NCBI RefSeq assembly: GCF_000002235.5
Contig: NW_022145597.1
Coordinates: forward strand, 22,388,923-22,452,922
Direction: 5' to 3'
From: Strongylocentrotus purpuratus
Taxonomy: Eukaryota; Echinodermata; Echinoidea; Camarodonta; Strongylocentrotidae
Length of the DNA: 64,000 nucleotides
The notes under the pieces were generated by a model. That model was not told the origin of the DNA and ran no database searches. It was given only the letters and a program-made list of their open reading frames with translations. The translations under genes and the position numbers were made by a program. Of this stretch, positions 37,007 through 49,945 are shown piece after piece; position 1 is the stretch's first letter, and every line of letters begins with the position of its first letter.

Positions 37007-40000
37007 AAGTTTGAATGCATGTTTTTTGTTCTCTCTACATCCCTTGTACGCTCCTTTGCTCATAGTCTTCTGCTGGGGACAACGAATTTAGAGTGAGCTT
37101 GCTCTCAAGAGAGAATTCATTCTGAATAACGAGTTCTTTATCGAAACCCAGGCTAGTGGAATTGGGGTTAGGGCAAGTGCTTTCAAGAACCATGTTGCCC
37201 CTTGGACGAGCAGTACCCTGTCCTACTATTGCTGTTGTATATGTTAGCTTCCTGCTTTTATTTTCCCCTCCCTTCTTAATCGTATGCATTTTTCGCTTTC
37301 AGTAAACGTAGCATCTTGCTTTGTAGTCAAGTGTCACTTTCTTTTTGTTTGGAAATGCAATTTTGAAAAATGGCATACATGTAACTGCATGGCTAGTGCT
37401 ACTTAAAGTAATGATATGTACTTGGTAATTATTAAAAACGAACTAAATTCTTTTTTTTTTAATTTGAGGTATGGTCATGTACTCATGTTTAAGCTCATCT
37501 ATTCCAACTTTTTGTTTTAAATTTAGGAGAGGTTCAGTGATCCACTGTAAAGTAATCCAAGTAGAGAGCCAAGCAGTGATTTTCCAACTCCAAAAGTCAC
37601 TCCCCCCTTCCAAGATTAGGTTAGCTTTGTAACTCTTAAATCTTCAGCTTTAGTGATGCTTTAAAAAGTCAATAAATGCCCACAGTAGCCAAACACAGTA
37701 ATATATCAAGGAACAATATTAAAGTAGTTGATGTAGGTGCTATGATTTCATATTCTTTTCTATGCTGCACTTGACACTCCTCTTGGTCCCAGTATTACCC
37801 TTGATTTAAAGCCATCATAGAATTTCTGTTATCATTCAGGTAGCTTACCGTTTTAAACGTTTTTGGTGAATGCAACTGATTCTAATAGAAATATGGAATA
37901 ATTCCTTTCAGTATCGATTGTGATTAAAAGAATCTCTGGTATGCGCATATGTACTTACTTGCATTGCAGATGTAATCTGATTTGCCTTTATTTTGGTTAA
38001 GATGATATTTTTATCATTTTCCCCTAAATTTTGATGTAATGTTAAAGATGTCATACCTATCAGGAGAAAAAAAGATTCACCGGTAAATATGCAAGGGTCT
38101 GTAATGTTAATCACAACTGGTCGCTACTTTACATTACACACATTTGTGACAACATGTTGGTATTGTACAGCAAGATTTAATAACAGAGCATTTTATCTGT
38201 TAAAAACTTGAAGGGTTTTAACTAGTTGTGAAAGGATGTGTTAAAGTCCAGACTCTTAGGAGACAACGTGTTCAAAGCGATCTAGATATTTGCCGAACTG
38301 CAATCATGCATCGCAAATTTATGTGATTAATTTTACCATGCATTTCAACACGGACACCCTTGTAAAGCAGACTTTGAATCTTTAAGTTATAATTAGTTAC
38401 AGTTGATTATAGCCAACCTTCAATATGTGCTAGCACTTAGGTCATTTTCAGGACAAAATTGACGCCATATTTAGACAGAATTCTGAAATCCCGAATTGGC
38501 CAATGTCAATTTTCATACATGTATCTACATTTTTTATAAGTTTTGACGAGAAGATATTATGCCTTCTTGGCAATTCTCTTTTTTTGGGGTCTTGTTCGTG
38601 TGTCTATTCCTTTTTTAATAATTTTTTTCAATTTTATAGAATGCTTTCTGTTCCTTTTTTTTGTTATATGTCTAAATGAATGAATGAATTCTATGTGTGT
38701 ACATTTTTCAGCATGATGATTTAGTTAAATCAAGATGAAATTTATATTGTAAAAAGAGAAATTAGTGTAATGTTTGGTTTCGGGAGGTGAACTTCTATTG
38801 TGAATTGCCTAACCACATATAATATGGTAAATGCTAACGAACACAAAACATTATTTATGTACATTTTATAATTATACATAACTTTTTTTAAATGCGAAAC
38901 ATGAAATGTAGGTAGGATTATGTAGAGAGAGAACGCAAGATAGATAAACATTTCTTTACATGAACATGTTAACATGTAAAGGAGTGTGCAGATTTTGTAA
39001 TGGACTCTATACATACATTAGAAGGTTGCAAATAATCATGAATAGATGGGATACGTTGAAACATTAATGTATTAAAGTATTTTTTCATATTGGGTATATT
39101 ATATGAATGTGTATTATATATATTATGGCATATGGAATATATGGTGTGTAATGGAGCGATAGAAAAAAAACTTTGTGTACTCGTGAGCAACGAAAAAAGC
39201 ACAGAGGACAAACTGATGCTAGCATTGCTACAAAATTCTTCATGCATCGAATCTTTGTTATGTATTCATGGGCTACATGCGTAAACTGCATTTGGACAAA
39301 AAGAACTGAATTTTGTCTCATTACTTTCCTCTCAAATATCATGGATAGCTTTACTTTGAGGAACTTCAAGATGTGTACATGCTCCATGTTTCAATGTATA
39401 AAAGATTCTGTTCATTGATGTATATTCTTTTTTGCGAATATAATTTGTTTTTTTATTTCTGGGGATGCAATGAATTTTCTGAATTACAATTTGGTCGACA
39501 TCTTCGCTAAACTGTTCAGGATTACAGAATTGAAGTATGAATATGACATGATTTATGCAAATTAAATATAAAGTAAGACACATCTCGTTTTCACAGTTAT
39601 TGAAATTTGGCAGGAAGAAATTTCTGAATTCGGCTTCGAGTCATTTTGGTTGTATGCCCTGGCAAAATTGCAAAGCTTGGCTGTTCAAAATGACTTCCAT
39701 GATACTGAAAGGGATCGTCCTGCAATTTGGTTTAGCCACTACAATAGCTTCAACTCTTTTAGATCTGTAGCCTCTATTAGTCGGAGCAGAATTCTGATCC
39801 TTTTATAGGTTTGGATGCCCAAATCAAGTTAGACACCTAGTGAGGAAAACATAATTAATATGAACAAAAGGAATAAAGAAAAGAGGAAGAATGAATGTAA
39901 TACAGGTATAGAGATTGTCATTCTTATCGAAATGAATTATTCAAATAAAACAGAGAAAAGGTCTTCCTCCAAAAAGGGGCAATCGAGGTCCTGCGTTTCT

Positions 40001-40086
40001 TAGTTTCTCTATTTTTAGTTGGGGCTTAGATTTTGCCTTCAGGTGAGCGTTGATGGTTCGGGTAATTGATCGTGACTGTATCAAAG

Positions 40087-40141
40087 TGCTGGTCAAGTTG
40101 ATGGTGATGATGATGATTGCGATGATGATGATGATGATTGC

Positions 40142-40181
<40 letters not shown>

Positions 40182-40470
40182 GCGATGATGATGTTGATGA
40201 TGGTGATGATGATGATGATGTAGAGGATGATGATGATGATGATGATGATGATTGCGATGATGATGATGATGATGATTGCGATGATGATGATGATGATGAT
40301 GATTGCGATGATGATGATGATGATGATGATTGCGATGATGATGATGATGATGGTGATGATGATTGAGATGATGATGATGATGATTGCGATGATGATGATG
40401 ATGATTGCGATGATGATGATTGCGATGATGATGATGATGATGATGATGGTGATGATGATGCTGATGTTTC
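40087..40470. repeat. GAT microsatellite with regular GATTGC interruptions
   Basis: Blocks of (GATGAT)n are interrupted by GATTGC at intervals. It gives poly-Met or poly-Asp frames with no coding meaning. Confidence 0.95.
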
Positions 40471-40884
40471 TGATGACGACGGGGATTATGATGATGGTGG
40501 GGAGGGTAACAATGCTTCCGCTGATGATGAAGATGATAGTGATGGTTGGGAATAATATTGCCTGTAACGATTTTATGGATGGGTCGAAAATATTGAAGAT
40601 GAGAAAGTCAATAGTTACCTAGGATGGTGAAAATGATGAAGAGATAATGAGAACAAAATACCCTCCCCCCCCCCCCCCAATGCCTTTAATAGATATACAT
40701 GTATATTTCCTTCTGGAATCTCGGCAGCCTCCACATGTCTCTGAATGGTAGGAGTGTCCAACAGCCCTTTTAACTCTAAAAAATGTAAATTTTTCGTATC
40801 TTGTCTTAATAGGGGGCTGCGCTGCTACGCACCCTCGTCATGTTTACAGAAATGTGTTTTTAGATGGTGCTTATTAAGGTTAAA

Positions 40885-41915
40885 GGATGATGATAGTGGT
40901 GGTGGTGATGATGATAATGGTATTGATGATGATGCTGCTGCTGCTGATGATGATGATGGTAATGATGATGATGATTATGGTAAGGAATGTTTCAGAATAC
41001 TTGGTGATGATGATTATGATGATGATGATAATGGTATTGATGGTGATGCTGCTGATGATGATTATGATGATAATGGCATTGATGGTGGTGATGATGACGA
41101 TTATGGTAAGGAATGTTTCAGAATACTTGGTGATGATGATAATGGTATTGATGGTGATGCTGCTGATGATGATTATGGTAATGATGATGATGATTATGGT
41201 AAGGAATGTTTCAGAATACTTGGTGATGATGATCATGGTATTGATGGTGATGCTGCTGATGATGATTATGGTAATGATGATAACGATTATGGTAAGGAAT
41301 GTTTCAGAATACTTGGTGATGATGATTATGATGATGATGATGATAATGGTATTGATGGTGATGCTGCTGATGATGATTATGGTAAGGAATGTTTCAGAAT
41401 ACTTGATGATGATGATTATGATGATGATGATGATAATGGTATTGATGGTGATGCTGCTGATGATGATTATGGTAAGGAATGTTTCAGAATACTTGGTGAT
41501 GATGATTATGATGATGATGATGATAATGGTATTGATGCTGATGCTGCTGATGATGATTATGGTAATGATGATGACGATTATGGTAAGGAAAGTTTCAGAA
41601 TACTTGGTGATGATGATAATGGTATTGATGGTGATGATGATGACGATTATGGTAAGGAATGTTTCAGAGTACTTGGTGATGATGATTATGATGATGATGA
41701 TGATAATGGTATTGATGGTGATGCTGCTGATGATGATGATTATGATGATGATGATGATAATGGTATTGATGGTGATGCTGCTGATGATGATGGTAATGTT
41801 GATAATGGTATTGATGATGATGCTGCTGATGATGATGATGATGGTAATGATAATGACGATTATGGTAAGGAATGTTTCAGAATACTTGGTGATGATGATT
41901 ATGATTACATAATGA
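40885..41915. repeat. GAT-derived complex minisatellite
   Basis: Units of about 65-125 bases are built from GAT/GCT triplets around a fixed core, GGTAAGGAATGTTTCAGAAT, which occurs nine times (near 40979, 41105, 41200, 41292, 41379, 41469, 41582, 41649, 41864). Unit length stays a multiple of three, so an Asp-rich plus frame (KECFRILGDDD...), a Met-rich frame and an Ile-rich minus frame all stay open. This is best explained as satellite DNA, not a protein. Confidence 0.9.
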
Positions 41916-42979
41916 TAATATGTTGCGATTAGATAGGGTTTACTGGGAGAAAATAGATGGAGGTGGTGCCAGTGATGTCTGCACCTGAATAACATTTGAA
42001 ACTGTTTCATTTCAAAATATAGACAAATTCGCGATAATGGGGATAGCATTGCCTTCTTGCCCGTCAGATTTTTTAATCCTTGTGACCCATCCCCTTTACG
42101 TATTTTCTCCCACAAAGGTTATGGCAAACCTTCGAATTGAAATTTAAATTCACCCCACTCAACTTTTGATTATAAAACATGGATGACACTTCAGAAATCA
42201 GGTATGCTAAGGCAGTGAATAGAAGATTAAAGACTTCTTTATTCAAATTATATTTTCACACAAATATCATCATGGAACGAACAATATTCATACAAACATA
42301 CGGAATATAATGTAATATAATTTACGAGGCCTGATAAAATTGAGTTAAAGATACATATTCTATAGCGACAAATAAATAGGAATTTGACCTTTTTTTTAAA
42401 TACTGAGACCCTCAATAAGCCGTCATTATTTGTTGTCATGTACCGCATTGACAGTGTAAATCCTCAAAAAGAAATACTGGAACAGAACTATACCTGACAA
42501 AACCTATTTATTTGTAAATAATCTAGGGAAATTTACCCGTTTTAAGCCCACCGCACATTATACGATCTGACTACGATCCGATTTTGTAAAATTTGCAATA
42601 GCATTTGATACAAACATTTAATTAAACATGTAAAGTTTATCTAACAACGATTTGTGCGTATTCCCCACGGCTAGACGACCATTATTCAGGTACGGCAATA
42701 TTACAGATGGGTATAACATAAACAAGGACGAAATTGGGAGACAAGTTTCTATTATATCTATTTATTACCCAATATTACGCAAAATGGTTCTACAAATATA
42801 ATAAATATGACATTTTCATGAAAGTTTTGTATCGGCAGTTACTCCCCAAAATTTAATATGAGGTACTGTCTTCTGACACATTAATATCACAAAATATATT
42901 TGATGGCAAAGAATCTATTGATTTACTCAATAGCATATATTTAGATTTTTGACAATTTTAAGATAATTTGTCAGCTCTC

Positions 42980-43740
42980 ATACACTGAGAAATCTTTAAT
43001 AGTTCAATATTAATAGTTTCTGAATAAAGTAAGTGGATTACTGTGAGAACAAACTAAATGTGTATCATCGGAAAATAATATGAAATAGTATGAATGACAA
43101 TTATGTCAGACGATTTAAAGAATCATTTATAAAAATAAAAAATAAGAGTGGACCCAATATGCTACGTCGGGGGACGCCGCAATTAAAGATAAATTCCAGT
43201 TCTGGTAAAAAAAAAATAATAATAATTCTTACAGAATCAAACGAAACTTACACTGAATGTTCAAGATTACAAATAAATGACATGTGCCAAATAATTTTGG
43301 AAGAAAATGTATAATGGCTGAGTAATGAGCATAGAAAGACAAGGAAAGTAAGGCCTAGCCCCGACACCATGTGTGTTGTCCCATATATAGCTTTATGTGT
43401 ACAGTGCTCGTTACTTTACCAAGACTCGGTCAAATTTATTATGATTTTGATGACTCCAGTACCTTGCAGTGCACACCAATACTTACATGCTACATGATCA
43501 ACTGTTTCTGATCCTTTCCACACCTTTTCTTTCACAATGCAATCGCATTACCAGTACTAAAGTTTATCTTTAATATCATGACATTCTGAAATAACATTAT
43601 TCAAGGAAACATACTGTTTTCTATTTGAAAGGTAGCTCCGGAACCACTCAAAGGCCTTCCGGTGCACGTACACCATAGTGGAAAAGTTTATGAAGAAAAA
43701 TATTGTGGCTGATCGCGTTGGAGGCCTTCGAGAAGGCCAG
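42980..43740 (-). mobile_element. LINE reverse-transcriptase relic
   Basis: The minus strand gives, in order, SKASNAISHNIFLHKLFHYG (43660-43735), YLSNRKQYVSLNN (about 43580-43625), CGVPRRSILGPLLFFI (about 43130-43190) and SDDTHLVCSHSNPLTLF (about 43030). These are the fingers and palm of a non-LTR reverse transcriptase, with several frame changes. A small-element copy (43370-43569) interrupts it. Confidence 0.75.
43370..43569. repeat. Truncated AGGTAAAGACCAG-family element inside a LINE
   Basis: It matches the right half of 34733-35122 (CCCATATATAGCTTTATGTG, CCTTGCAGTGCACACCAATA, CACAATGCAATCGCATTACC). It ends at TTAA (43570-43573); the left half is missing. Confidence 0.75.
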
Positions 43741-43804
43741 GAATATAATAATAATATAGCTCACATTTATAATGCGCCTTATACTTTGTTTCTAGGCGCA
43801 GAAC

Positions 43805-43985
43805 ATATTATTACCCCGGTCATCGAATTCAGGCTTACCCGCAACACTATGTATGCACATTTTCCACTCACTGGGGAGTATTGCAGCCAGTCGCCATTTT
43901 ACAAGCGCCACTTGCTAATCTAACCACATTAACTTTCGCATCCTACCCGGTACTCATTTAACACCTGGGTGGAGAGTGGCAAATT
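43805..43985 (-). repeat. SINE body fragment (family of 28426-28709)
   Basis: Shares CCGGTCATCG(A)ATTCAGGC, TGTATGCACATTTTCCACTC and CACCTGGGTGGAGAGTGGCA with 28426-28610. The tRNA head is missing. Confidence 0.75.
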
Positions 43986-44888
43986 AAATATGTTCATATG
44001 TGTGAACATTTCTCAATAGCATGTGCCATATCATCAACAAAAGACAATATAGTATAAATAGTGCGATGTTTTATCTGACATATGGAAACGTTGTATCATC
44101 CGCTCAATCTGACTTGCGTGCATAGAACAAATAAGCATTTTTCCATGAAAAAGTTAAGTTTTCTAAAATGTGCGTTTCTTTCCAGCATTGGGGCGCCCGG
44201 AAGTCACTCGGGTAACATTTCATAAAGTATAATATAAAAAGACCATATGCAAATTTTCTGTACTTTTGTCGGAAAAAATACATTTATCCAGCACAATGTC
44301 GTCTCTTTTTGCGTTGGAGAAGAGCAAATAGCGAGTTTCAATCACACTTTGGCCGATCTCGCAATCTCTCACTCGTTTCACTGTGGTCAAGAGACTTTGG
44401 GGCAAGCGGTTAATGAAAATACTAATCGTTAGCTTTCTTCTGGTATCAAACTTATTTTGATTGATTGTATAATTTTGTCGGAATAAAGGAAACAAAAATG
44501 CTCGACCAACAACTCATCAGCGTCTGAATTGACCTTTTGACCTTGAATTCCCTGATGCAAGCGCACTAATGACGTGATCTTTGCTAAATCGGTGTCTTTT
44601 ATCGTAAAATGCGACACTTTCACAATGTTTATACATCTTTTTTTAATTATTAGTAAGATATAACATATTTTTTCTGATATCACTGAAGTTTTGGGTTTCA
44701 TTTAATGAGTAATTTTAAAATAAGAGCCATTTTATTGTTTTAATTTACTGGATCGTACCATTTAAGTTGCAGGGTAGAAAGATGCATTTTCCAACCGCGC
44801 CAAATTTAATTTACGTTCCGACATTATGTTAAATGGGTTCGTGTTGTTAAGAATCCACTGCTTTCTGCTCCAACAAACGTCCACATGC

Positions 44889-45189
44889 GGAGTCGTTTAT
44901 CAACTAAATTATTCAAATTTATAGATGCTTCCTAGCTTCCCAGGTGTTTGTGTAGCTGTTGAAGCATTTCATTCACCCGCTATCATTCTTTGTACTCCAA
45001 TTGCCAGAACGCAAATTTCATTTTGGTTTTATAGTTTCATCGGAGTCGTTTATCAACTATATGTATTCAAATTTATGAATGCTTCCTCCCCAGGTGTTTG
45101 TGGTGTATATGCATTTCATTCACCTGTTATTATTCTTTGTACTCCAATTGTAAGAATACAAAATGCATTTTGGTTATATAGTTTCATGC
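44889..45189. repeat. Two-unit tandem duplication, about 150 bases each
   Basis: Units start GGAGTCGTTTATCAACTA at 44889 and 45042 and share CCCAGGTGTTTGTG and CATTCTTTGTACTCCAATTG with moderate divergence. Confidence 0.85.
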
Positions 45190-45436
45190 AATAAGTAAGT
45201 CAATAAAAGAGTATGTTCTGCACAATAAAAACAATGTGTGTCCCTATTGTACAATGTAATGTGTCCCCTCATTTTGTAATAGTTAATGTACCCATTCACA
45301 TAATGGAACTACCTGCCCGATGAAGCCATTGGCCTGTGACCCCTGAGCACTCAACACCGTGTGGGAGTCAGTTCGTGCTCATATTCTTTTATGAGACAAA
45401 TACAAGCAAACGTTTCCATATGAACCGTATATTAAA

Positions 45437-46850
45437 ATTATATTTATTTATTTATTCAAGTTTTATTCAAAATAGAGGGTAGGAACATTCAGTTTTAAAA
45501 ACTGCTTTCCAAGTCCGCCTTCTAGGACGACATAATAAATATGTGATATACAAAAATACATGGAATACATGAAAATATAGCATTTATAAAAACTAAACAT
45601 TGACATATTTGACATAATATAGAGTACAAACATATATAACATAACAAAAAAAATTATACCGGTAGAGGGAAACAAGAACAGAGATTCTACTACAATTATA
45701 ATAAATGCTTTGCCAATTGGCATCCGCGCTTAAATGTTTGAATTGATTTGGTTGATTTGACTGAGAAAGGAAGTTTGTTCAATAGGGTGCTTGCTTTATA
45801 CGAGAATTATTATTTTTTTGAATTCGGTTTTGGAGTATGGGATGTCAAGGACAGAATTCAATGAATAGCGGGTACAATAGTTGAAGGTGCGATAATTGAT
45901 AAGTGATTTTAAATAAGTTGGGGCCATGACATTTATTGTTTTAAAAACTAGCAAACAGAAGTGATAATTTAATCTTTGTTCGACCGATTGCTAATTTAAA
46001 GTCGTAAGAAGCGTACATTGTGGTGTGTCGTAATCCTCATTTAAAATCAATCTCGAAAATCTATTTTCTAACTTTTGCAGCCTCGACGCACTGTAAGTTA
46101 TTACCATTTAATTTAATGGAAAGACGATTGTTCTCCAACATTCTTTTTGATCCAAAGGACATTACCATACTTTATTGAGGGTGTACATACATCTTATTTA
46201 TATTAAACCATTTACATGTTAAATCAAAGTCATTTTGTAAATTTTCTTGAACTTCAGAAAAATTATTAAAAATGACAGTATCGTCAGCATAAAGTGACAT
46301 CTTGGAATTATTATGAAATTTTAAATTATTAATATCATTAATATACAAACAAAAAACCAATGGGCCCAGAATTGACCCTTGTGGCACCCCGGATTTAACA
46401 GTTAAATACTCGCTACAATGATTATCTATACTAAAGTAACACAATGTTGTCTACCAATTAAGTAAGATTTAAACCATTCATACACCTTGGCATTCATGCC
46501 ATAGAAAATTAGTTTATCAAGTATGATTATTTTATGTGGAATAACGTCAAACCCTTTCCTAAGATCGTAAAATATTGTTCCAGTAATCTGACCCGAATTC
46601 ATATTATCAAGAAGGCAATCAGAATTTATGTGAGACATGTGGTTGTGGAATGAAGTGGTCTAAATCCTGACTGAATTTCTGATGATAAATTGTTTTGGTT
46701 AAGGTAAGAATACAATTGTTTAGGTACGGCTTTATCTAGAAGAGAAAATATTACGATTTTTTTTAAAAGGTAACAGTCCGAGAATAGTGTGTTTTCTAAA
46801 ACATTAGAAAGTGTAGACAATAAAGAAATCGGACGGTAATTAATAATGTC
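45437..46850 (-). mobile_element. LINE fragment: reverse transcriptase to 3' UTR
   Basis: The minus strand encodes INYRPISLLSTLSNVLENTL, SGFRPLHSTTTCLTHMSH, IFYDLRKGFDVIPHK, VKSGVPQGSILGPLVFCLYI, YADDTVIF and further down LNWQSVEQRLNYHF and MAPTYLKSL. These are conserved blocks of jockey/CR1-type non-LTR elements, spread over at least three frames. The 3' end is A/T-rich near 45437. The 5' part of the element is absent. Confidence 0.85.
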
Positions 46851-47014
46851 TAATAAAACTATCGAGATAATCCAAAATTGTAATTGGTTATTAGCCAGTG
46901 CGCTATGGATGTAGACTAAACTATTTGATTTAAAAATAAGTTAGCGTTCTGGTAAAAATGAAAGATCATTTGTTATCTTTCTCGTCGGGCGTTCAGTCAC
47001 GGCTCGGGTGTGAA

Positions 47015-47020
47015 TTTATT
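47015..47020 (-). terminator. Polyadenylation signal AATAAA of NAT copy 1
   Basis: AATAAA on the minus strand about 200 bases after the stop. It is conserved in position and context with the AATAAA at 52413 after copy 2. Confidence 0.6.
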
Positions 47021-47219
47021 TTGATGAACTTTTCTCATGAGCAGTTCTTCTGAAGTTGGTGGATAATTTGTATGCGCAGCATATAAGACATGGTGGTCGA
47101 AGATATGGAGTTGAGTCCGTTCTCCATGACCGATGAATTCTATAACATCTAATCGGTATAATCCAAATTTTATCTCTTTAAAAAAGATACGTTTATCGAA
47201 CTGAGTGAAACTGTGCGTA

Positions 47220-48179
47220 TTACAACTCTTTGCGAAAGTCGAGATACACGTTTTCATCGTCCATCGCTGCTTCGACTACATCTTTGGGAAACTTCGGAAA
47301 GAAACGAGCGAAGGCCGAAAGTATCTCGTCACGTGATCGGAAATAACTCTTTTGGACACACCCTTCTTCACCCTCCACCAATAAGGTGGTGTCTTTGATG
47401 TAGACCAGTCGCCCCTTGGGATACACGATAATACGCATGCTCGACAACAATGGTGGATCCGGTAGAGGTTCGACTTTTGTGTAACGCTTGATCATGGTTT
47501 CTTCAAAGTAGGAAATATCTAGCTTTATATCGGGATTGAAGTACATGAAGGAGAACCAACCATCTGTCTGGACCCGCATGTGGAATCTAGCAGCTCCTAT
47601 AGGATCGCTCTTAACGCTGTGCTCGCGATGGATGAAGCCGTCTTTCCGCACGAGGCGATAGTGGACAAAGCTATGGTGATACACGTTGGATTGTGAATGG
47701 AAGTCCAGAGGGATGGCGCAGAGTGTCGGGTAAGCCCCGAAACCCACATCCACCAAGTGCTTGCTCGCTTTGCTCGTCAGGTCGTGCACTAATATGACGG
47801 GATGCTCGTTGCCGGGCCCGATGATAAAGCTGGTCAAAGATACGTCGAAGCCAAGCACGCGTAGAACATGAAAGCAAAAGATATTAAGATGATAGCACAG
47901 TCCTCCAATCTTGGACAAATTGTCCTTCTTAATTTCAGCCAATGATGGCACGTGTCTCTTCAGAGGGGGCGTGGCGATGTTGCTCACGGTTTGATATGGA
48001 ATATGATGGTGCCACGCCCTTATCACGTCATTTAAGAACGCTTCCCGATCTCTGTCGAGTTTGATCGCAGGCGACGCCACACAAAGCACATCGCTCAAGA
48101 AAGACAATGCTTCTTGTCGGGTAATGATGTCACTGCTCTCTATATCTTCGTCGTTTAGTATTGCGTTTGATATCTCCAT
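47220..48179 (-). CDS. Arylamine N-acetyltransferase, copy 1 (NAT-like)
   Basis: A 319-residue single-exon frame starting at the ATG 48177-48179. NATs move acetyl from acetyl-CoA to arylamines and hydrazines by a cysteine ping-pong mechanism in the cytosol. The triad is visible: Cys95 in IGGLCYHLN (family RGGxCxxxN), His126 in EHPVILV and Asp144 in HLVDVGFG. PYQTVSNI at 61-68 matches the family PFENLNIH. The length is a little above the usual 290. The 5' flank has an acceptor-like pyrimidine tract ending CTACAG, so a non-coding leader exon is likely. It diverges head-to-head from copy 2 and is about 93% identical to it in protein by eye. Substrate cannot be told from sequence. Confidence 0.92.
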   Translation of the reverse strand: MEISNAILNDEDIESSDIITRQEALSFLSDVLCVASPAIKLDRDREAFLNDVIRAWHHHIPYQTVSNIATPPLKRHVPSLAEIKKDNLSKIGGLCYHLNIFCFHVLRVLGFDVSLTSFIIGPGNEHPVILVHDLTSKASKHLVDVGFGAYPTLCAIPLDFHSQSNVYHHSFVHYRLVRKDGFIHREHSVKSDPIGAARFHMRVQTDGWFSFMYFNPDIKLDISYFEETMIKRYTKVEPLPDPPLLSSMRIIVYPKGRLVYIKDTTLLVEGEEGCVQKSYFRSRDEILSAFARFFPKFPKDVVEAAMDDENVYLDFRKEL

Positions 48180-48596
48180 CGAAGAGCCAACAAAAATAAT
48201 ATCACTTACGACTATAGTAAAATATATTTCCCGGAATCCTAATACCTGTAGTCAATAGAAACAGCAAAGCAAGATCCGTTTTATTGTTTTTTCGGAAGAA
48301 ACCTCATCGCGATTCTCTACGTAAAAATAAAAACTAATTGAATAATATATTATGGGTATAATCCATGTACATGACGTATCATCAATATTTTATGGAGATG
48401 TGAATTGTAGCGGTACGGCCCGGCTCTCGTGTTCGACTACTATATGGGTCCAATGGTCCCCGGTTCGACACTGACTCACGTATTTTAGGATGCTCAGTCC
48501 TCACTCCTCAGACATTATAAATCATATCTGATTGCTACATGTATGTAAAAACCTAATTCGGTCTACACAAACACACACACAGACCCCACTTTTGGT

Positions 48597-48740
48597 AACA
48601 AACAATGTTGCCAGAAAATTGAAAAATAACCTTTGGACCATAATCTATGAGAGAGAAGTGGAATGAATTGACACAACATTGCCAGAGCATTAAAAATCAA
48701 CCTTTGGACCGTAATTCATGAGAGAGAAGTGGAATGAATA
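48597..48740. repeat. 72-base tandem duplication in the left arm
   Basis: Two units share TTGCCAGA(A/G)(A/C)ATT, CAACCTTTGGACC and ATGAGAGAGAAGTGGAATGA. The right arm has one corresponding unit. Confidence 0.75.
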
Positions 48741-49031
48741 AATGAAATTAGGACTCACCCCCCCCCCCCCCCTTTCTGAAAAGGATAAGTTACTATTAAA
48801 CTTGTGACAGGCGCGTAGCCCCCCAAACAAACAAAAAATAAAACGGCGGCCCAAAAGAAAGACAGAGAGACAAAGAGAGAAGAGAAACAAGTAAGGGGAC
48901 GTAATAAATATATTGAATTGAATTGAATTGAATTAAATTGAATAAGAGCGTGAGTATCCTTTGTTTACTGCTCACTACACTATTGCGCCCTTTATTGTAC
49001 GCCCGTGCACTCCGTGACCGATGACCTCTAC

Positions 49032-49201
49032 ACTGCAAATTCGCCGTGTAACGATTTACACAGCATTTGTGTTAAGAAAAAATTACACAACTTTACACTA
49101 CGAATTGGCAGTGTAATTTTTTTTACACAACCCCTGTGTAAGGGGTGAACCACCCAATATTGTGTACCGTATATAAAGTCGTTACACAACGAATTTGCAG
49201 T
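49032..49201. mobile_element. Small palindromic element (ACTGCAAATTCG ends)
   Basis: ACTGCAAATTCG and GTGTAACGA at the left are mirrored by TCGTTACACAACGAATTTGC at the right. It is 170 bases with internal TTACACAR words repeated on both strands. Confidence 0.75.
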
Positions 49202-49269
49202 TTTTATGGTCTACTGGGTTTGTTTGTTTGTTTTATTTATTTCAATACGGTGATTTAAAAAAGTGCTTT

Positions 49270-49380
49270 CAACCACAAGGCTGTTTTTTAGCAATAATAA
49301 GAAATATAATAATAAAACCGGTCTTATTAAGCGCTTTCCACCGAAGTCTCTAAGCGCTATACAAAAAAAAAAATACAATG
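49270..49380 (-). repeat. SINE-like 3' segment
   Basis: On the minus strand ACTTCGGTGGAAAGCGCTTA leads to TTATTATAT-rich DNA. The same motif (ACTTCGGTGAAAAGCGCTT then TTATTATTA) occurs on the plus strand at 63900-63945. Confidence 0.5.
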
Positions 49381-49945
49381 GCAAACGATTAAACAAAAAA
49401 TTACAAATAAACCTACAATTACAATACATATATTAAATATACATCACTGTGAACAGAGTATATAAGTTAATCATCGAAAGCAATTTTGAATAAAATGTGT
49501 TTTAAGACAAGTTTTGAATGGTTGACAGTCTGACAGGTTTGTTTTACATGTAAAGGTAGTTTGTTCCAAAGTTCAGCAGAAGCTTTGCAAAAAGAGCAAT
49601 GACCATAAGAAAGAGTTGACTACGAAGTAGACACGAGGTTTAATTGTGAAGATGACCATAGATTGCGTGAGGGTTTGAACTCCTGGATTAGTTCTCGCAG
49701 ATAATTGGTGCCAATTTCCGATGAATACATTATAACTTAAAACCAAGAGTTTGTACATAATGCTGTATCTGCATACATGGTTAGCCAAATAATCATCTAT
49801 CCAAACAATGTACACCAGTCTTTTGTTCTATAGAATGCTGGAAAGGAATGTAATGGCAGAAAACTCATTCTTATCAATTAATAAGCGTTTTCGTTCTTTG
49901 TTTTAATTTTACTTTTATATTTTATATCATTTTACCATTTGTTAA

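Larger units (their letters stand above)
35882..40086 (+). other. PAK 3' UTR and 3' flank, no other gene seen
   Basis: No coding gene is recognised on either strand. AATAAA-type hexamers occur, for example near 37671 and 39949, but the true polyadenylation site cannot be chosen by eye. The stretch holds a T30/G12 run (36295-36336) and a small inverted-repeat element (36857-37006). It is AT-rich from about 37300 on. Confidence 0.5.
42118..48808 (-). repeat. Left arm of a large inverted duplication (with NAT copy 1)
   Basis: Reverse-complement matches to the right arm: 42118-42390 pairs with 53003-53292; 46840-48380 with about 51030-52985; 48380-48808 with about 50615-51030. The part 42390-46840 has no partner on the right. 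Confidence 0.88.

Noticed and set aside
40087-41915. CRISPR array
   Set aside because: Repeats are GAT-derived with no unique equal-length spacers, in a eukaryotic context.
40745-41932. 395-residue Asp-rich protein on the plus strand
   Set aside because: It is a GAT-triplet minisatellite; another plus frame and a minus frame are equally open, and the frame begins in unrelated unique sequence.
40880-42115. 411-residue Ile-rich protein on the minus strand
   Set aside because: Same minisatellite read backwards; no domain and no start or splice support.
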